IMG/VR virus record: IMGVR_UViG_3300042522_000568
Location: 1 to 58,754 of that record
DNA from: a virus
DNA: 58,754 nucleotides
Direction: 5' to 3' (one strand)
Shown here: one piece after another, positions 57,856 through 58,754 of the stretch
Position numbering within the stretch: the stretch's first letter is position 1
Layout: every line of letters starts with the position of its first letter
Notes under the pieces: model-generated
Told to the model about the DNA's origin: nothing
The model's input: the letters and a program-made list of their open reading frames with translations, nothing else
Databases searched by the model: none
Program-made: the position numbers and the translations under genes

Positions 57856-57870
57856 TATTATTAAATATAA

Positions 57871-58617
57871 TTAAAAACGTTGTTTCAATATTTTTTTGCT
57901 ATCTTGTAGTATATCTGGGTCAAATACTTTTGGACCTTTACTAATATATCCTTTTCCACTTGTAAATGTACAGTTATAACACAACATACGAATATTTTCT
58001 ATTTTATGATTTTTGTTATTGTTATCCTCAAAATTTAACAATAATGGAATTTTACCATCGGTAATTCTACGCTCATGAAATCCACATTGTTCACATTCCA
58101 ATTTTTTGATACCACTTCTAATAAGTTTATCTTTGAGTCTGTGAATTGGAAAGTCTGGATGTTTTCCATCAAGAATATCATTGATTGGATACTTTCCGAC
58201 ATGCGGATTACTTAAACTTCTAGGAGCAGTTTTTCCTTTTTCAATTGGCCATCCTTTTGTTTTATGAATGCCATATTTTTTTGCATAATTTTTAAACGTG
58301 TTATAAGTAATTCCTAACAATCTAGCTGCAAATTTTGCTGACGGAGCTCTTTCTTGTGCTTCTTTTATTTCAGATTCAGTTATGGGTTTACTATATCTAC
58401 CCATGGCCTGTCTTTTAGGATATATTTGATCCGCAAATTGTTTTTCTAAATGTGGTATAGTAACACCTTTATTGCGTAACTCTTTAAACGCTTCAAGTTC
58501 TTTTCTAACATCTTGTCCAATCTCACTCAAAGACAATAAATGTTCAACTTTAGCTTTTAAAGCATCCAGTTCTTCTAACTTTTTTACGATTTGTTGTTGA
58601 TCTAATATATTGTCCAT
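57871..58617 (-). CDS. HTH plus degenerate HNH/zinc-finger protein
   Basis: 248 residues. A coiled N-terminal helix (LEELDALKAKVEHLLSL), a helix-turn-helix-like segment ESEIKEAQERAPSAKFAARL followed by LGITYNTFKNYAKKYG, and a C-terminal zinc module CEQCG ... LLLNFEDNNNKNHKIENIRM with CYNC. The frame is that of phage HNH proteins, but the catalytic His-His/His-Asp pair is replaced (LNFED where DH(I/L)xGD is usual), so nuclease activity is doubtful and DNA binding more likely. ATG overlaps the stop of the upstream gene by one base. Confidence 0.7.
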   Translation of the reverse strand: MDNILDQQQIVKKLEELDALKAKVEHLLSLSEIGQDVRKELEAFKELRNKGVTIPHLEKQFADQIYPKRQAMGRYSKPITESEIKEAQERAPSAKFAARLLGITYNTFKNYAKKYGIHKTKGWPIEKGKTAPRSLSNPHVGKYPINDILDGKHPDFPIHRLKDKLIRSGIKKLECEQCGFHERRITDGKIPLLLNFEDNNNKNHKIENIRMLCYNCTFTSGKGYISKGPKVFDPDILQDSKKILKQRF

Positions 58618-58754
58618 TAGTGTTTAGATGAAGATAGTGGTTCTATTGCTAGATCTACGTCTGTAGAAGCATAAAATATTTTACGTAACATTTCAGCTCT
58701 ACCAGGAAATCCAGCATTTAAAAGTACTTTGTATGTATTAACAATTTTTTCTTT
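58617..58754 (-). CDS. C-terminal end of an unidentified protein (5' end beyond window)
   Basis: An open minus-strand frame enters from the right edge and stops with TAA at 58619-58617, giving 45 residues (KEKIVNTYKVLLNAGFPGRA ... ending EPLSSSKH). The TAATG junction with the HNH-like gene shows they share an operon. Mostly helical; family not recognised from this fragment. Confidence 0.65.
   Translation of the reverse strand, partial: KEKIVNTYKVLLNAGFPGRAEMLRKIFYASTDVDLAIEPLSSSKH

Noticed and set aside
1-58754. CRISPR arrays, tRNA genes, insertion sequences and inteins
   Set aside because: No regularly spaced direct repeats, cloverleaf-like conserved blocks, transposase genes or splice-junction motifs were seen; the polymerase reading frame is uninterrupted.

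Overview
This 58.75-kb window is a densely coded, A/T-rich stretch of a large T4-like tailed-phage genome. The diagnostic set is a family B DNA polymerase of T4 gp43 type, a gp45-like sliding clamp, gp44- and gp62-like clamp-loader subunits, a gp1-like dNMP kinase, dUTPase, a Cas4-like PD-(D/E)XK nuclease, a tail-fibre-like protein and a virion-type protein ending in a T4-type lysozyme domain. No ribosomal RNA, tRNA, transposase or CRISPR array was seen. The host cannot be named from the sequence. A marine or freshwater bacterium is plausible from the style of the genes, but that is inference. No gap between genes exceeds about 110 bases.

Layout. (1) 1-5.5 kb, mostly +: the end of an unknown gene, a membrane-anchored PAS protein, a secreted repeat/His-rich protein, a MoxR-type AAA+ ATPase paired with an HExxH + VWA protein, and a strongly driven small gene. 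(2) 5.5-11.8 kb: a small minus-strand ORF, a DruA/DUF4338-like protein, a tail-fibre-like and an Ig-like protein, the UV endonuclease UvsE, a very basic small protein, a small membrane protein, clamp loader gp62 and a dNMP kinase. (3) 11.8-36.0 kb, all minus: a tightly packed array (many 1-4 nt stop/start overlaps) of roughly 18 glycosyltransferase-like proteins, two methyltransferases, a UDP-sugar dehydrogenase, a tandem nucleotidyltransferase, a HAD phosphatase, a class II aldolase, a GDPD-like protein and a kinase fusion. It ends with dUTPase, a split GT, an RHH regulator and a Cas4-like nuclease. (4) 36.1-41.9 kb, +: a FecR-like exported protein and the replication core (polymerase, clamp, clamp loader). 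(5) 41.9-51.7 kb, alternating strands: a second glycan block with GT4, GT61, GT10 and GT11 types, three methyltransferases and a radical-SAM/SPASM pair. (6) 51.7-55.6 kb, +: virion-like accessory proteins and the lysozyme fusion. (7) 55.6-58.75 kb, minus: a zinc-ribbon protein, an IscU-type Fe-S scaffold, GDP-mannose 4,6-dehydratase, an acidic protein and a degenerate HNH-like protein.

How it works together. The replication and repair genes form a self-contained T4-type replisome supply (polymerase, clamp, loader, nucleotide metabolism, UV repair). About half of the window makes or transfers sugars: activation (nucleotidyltransferase, kinase), conversion (dehydrogenase, GDP-mannose dehydratase), transfer (about 25 GT-like proteins, including both GT10 and GT11 fucosyltransferase types) and capping (five methyltransferases). 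No flippase, polymerase or lipid-carrier transferase of a capsule pathway is visible. I therefore favour a cytosolic acceptor, such as virion proteins or modified DNA, in the manner of chlorovirus capsid glycans; this is inference.

Regulation. Two promoter styles can be read. One is sigma70-like TTGAC(A/T)-N15-17-TAAGAT/TATAAT, often with an extended TGG, before replication, repair and small early-type genes; several of these sit so close to the ATG that the mRNA would be leaderless. The other is an A/T box (TATTTATA / TATAGTTGATATTTA) just upstream of structural-type and glycan genes, a candidate late promoter.
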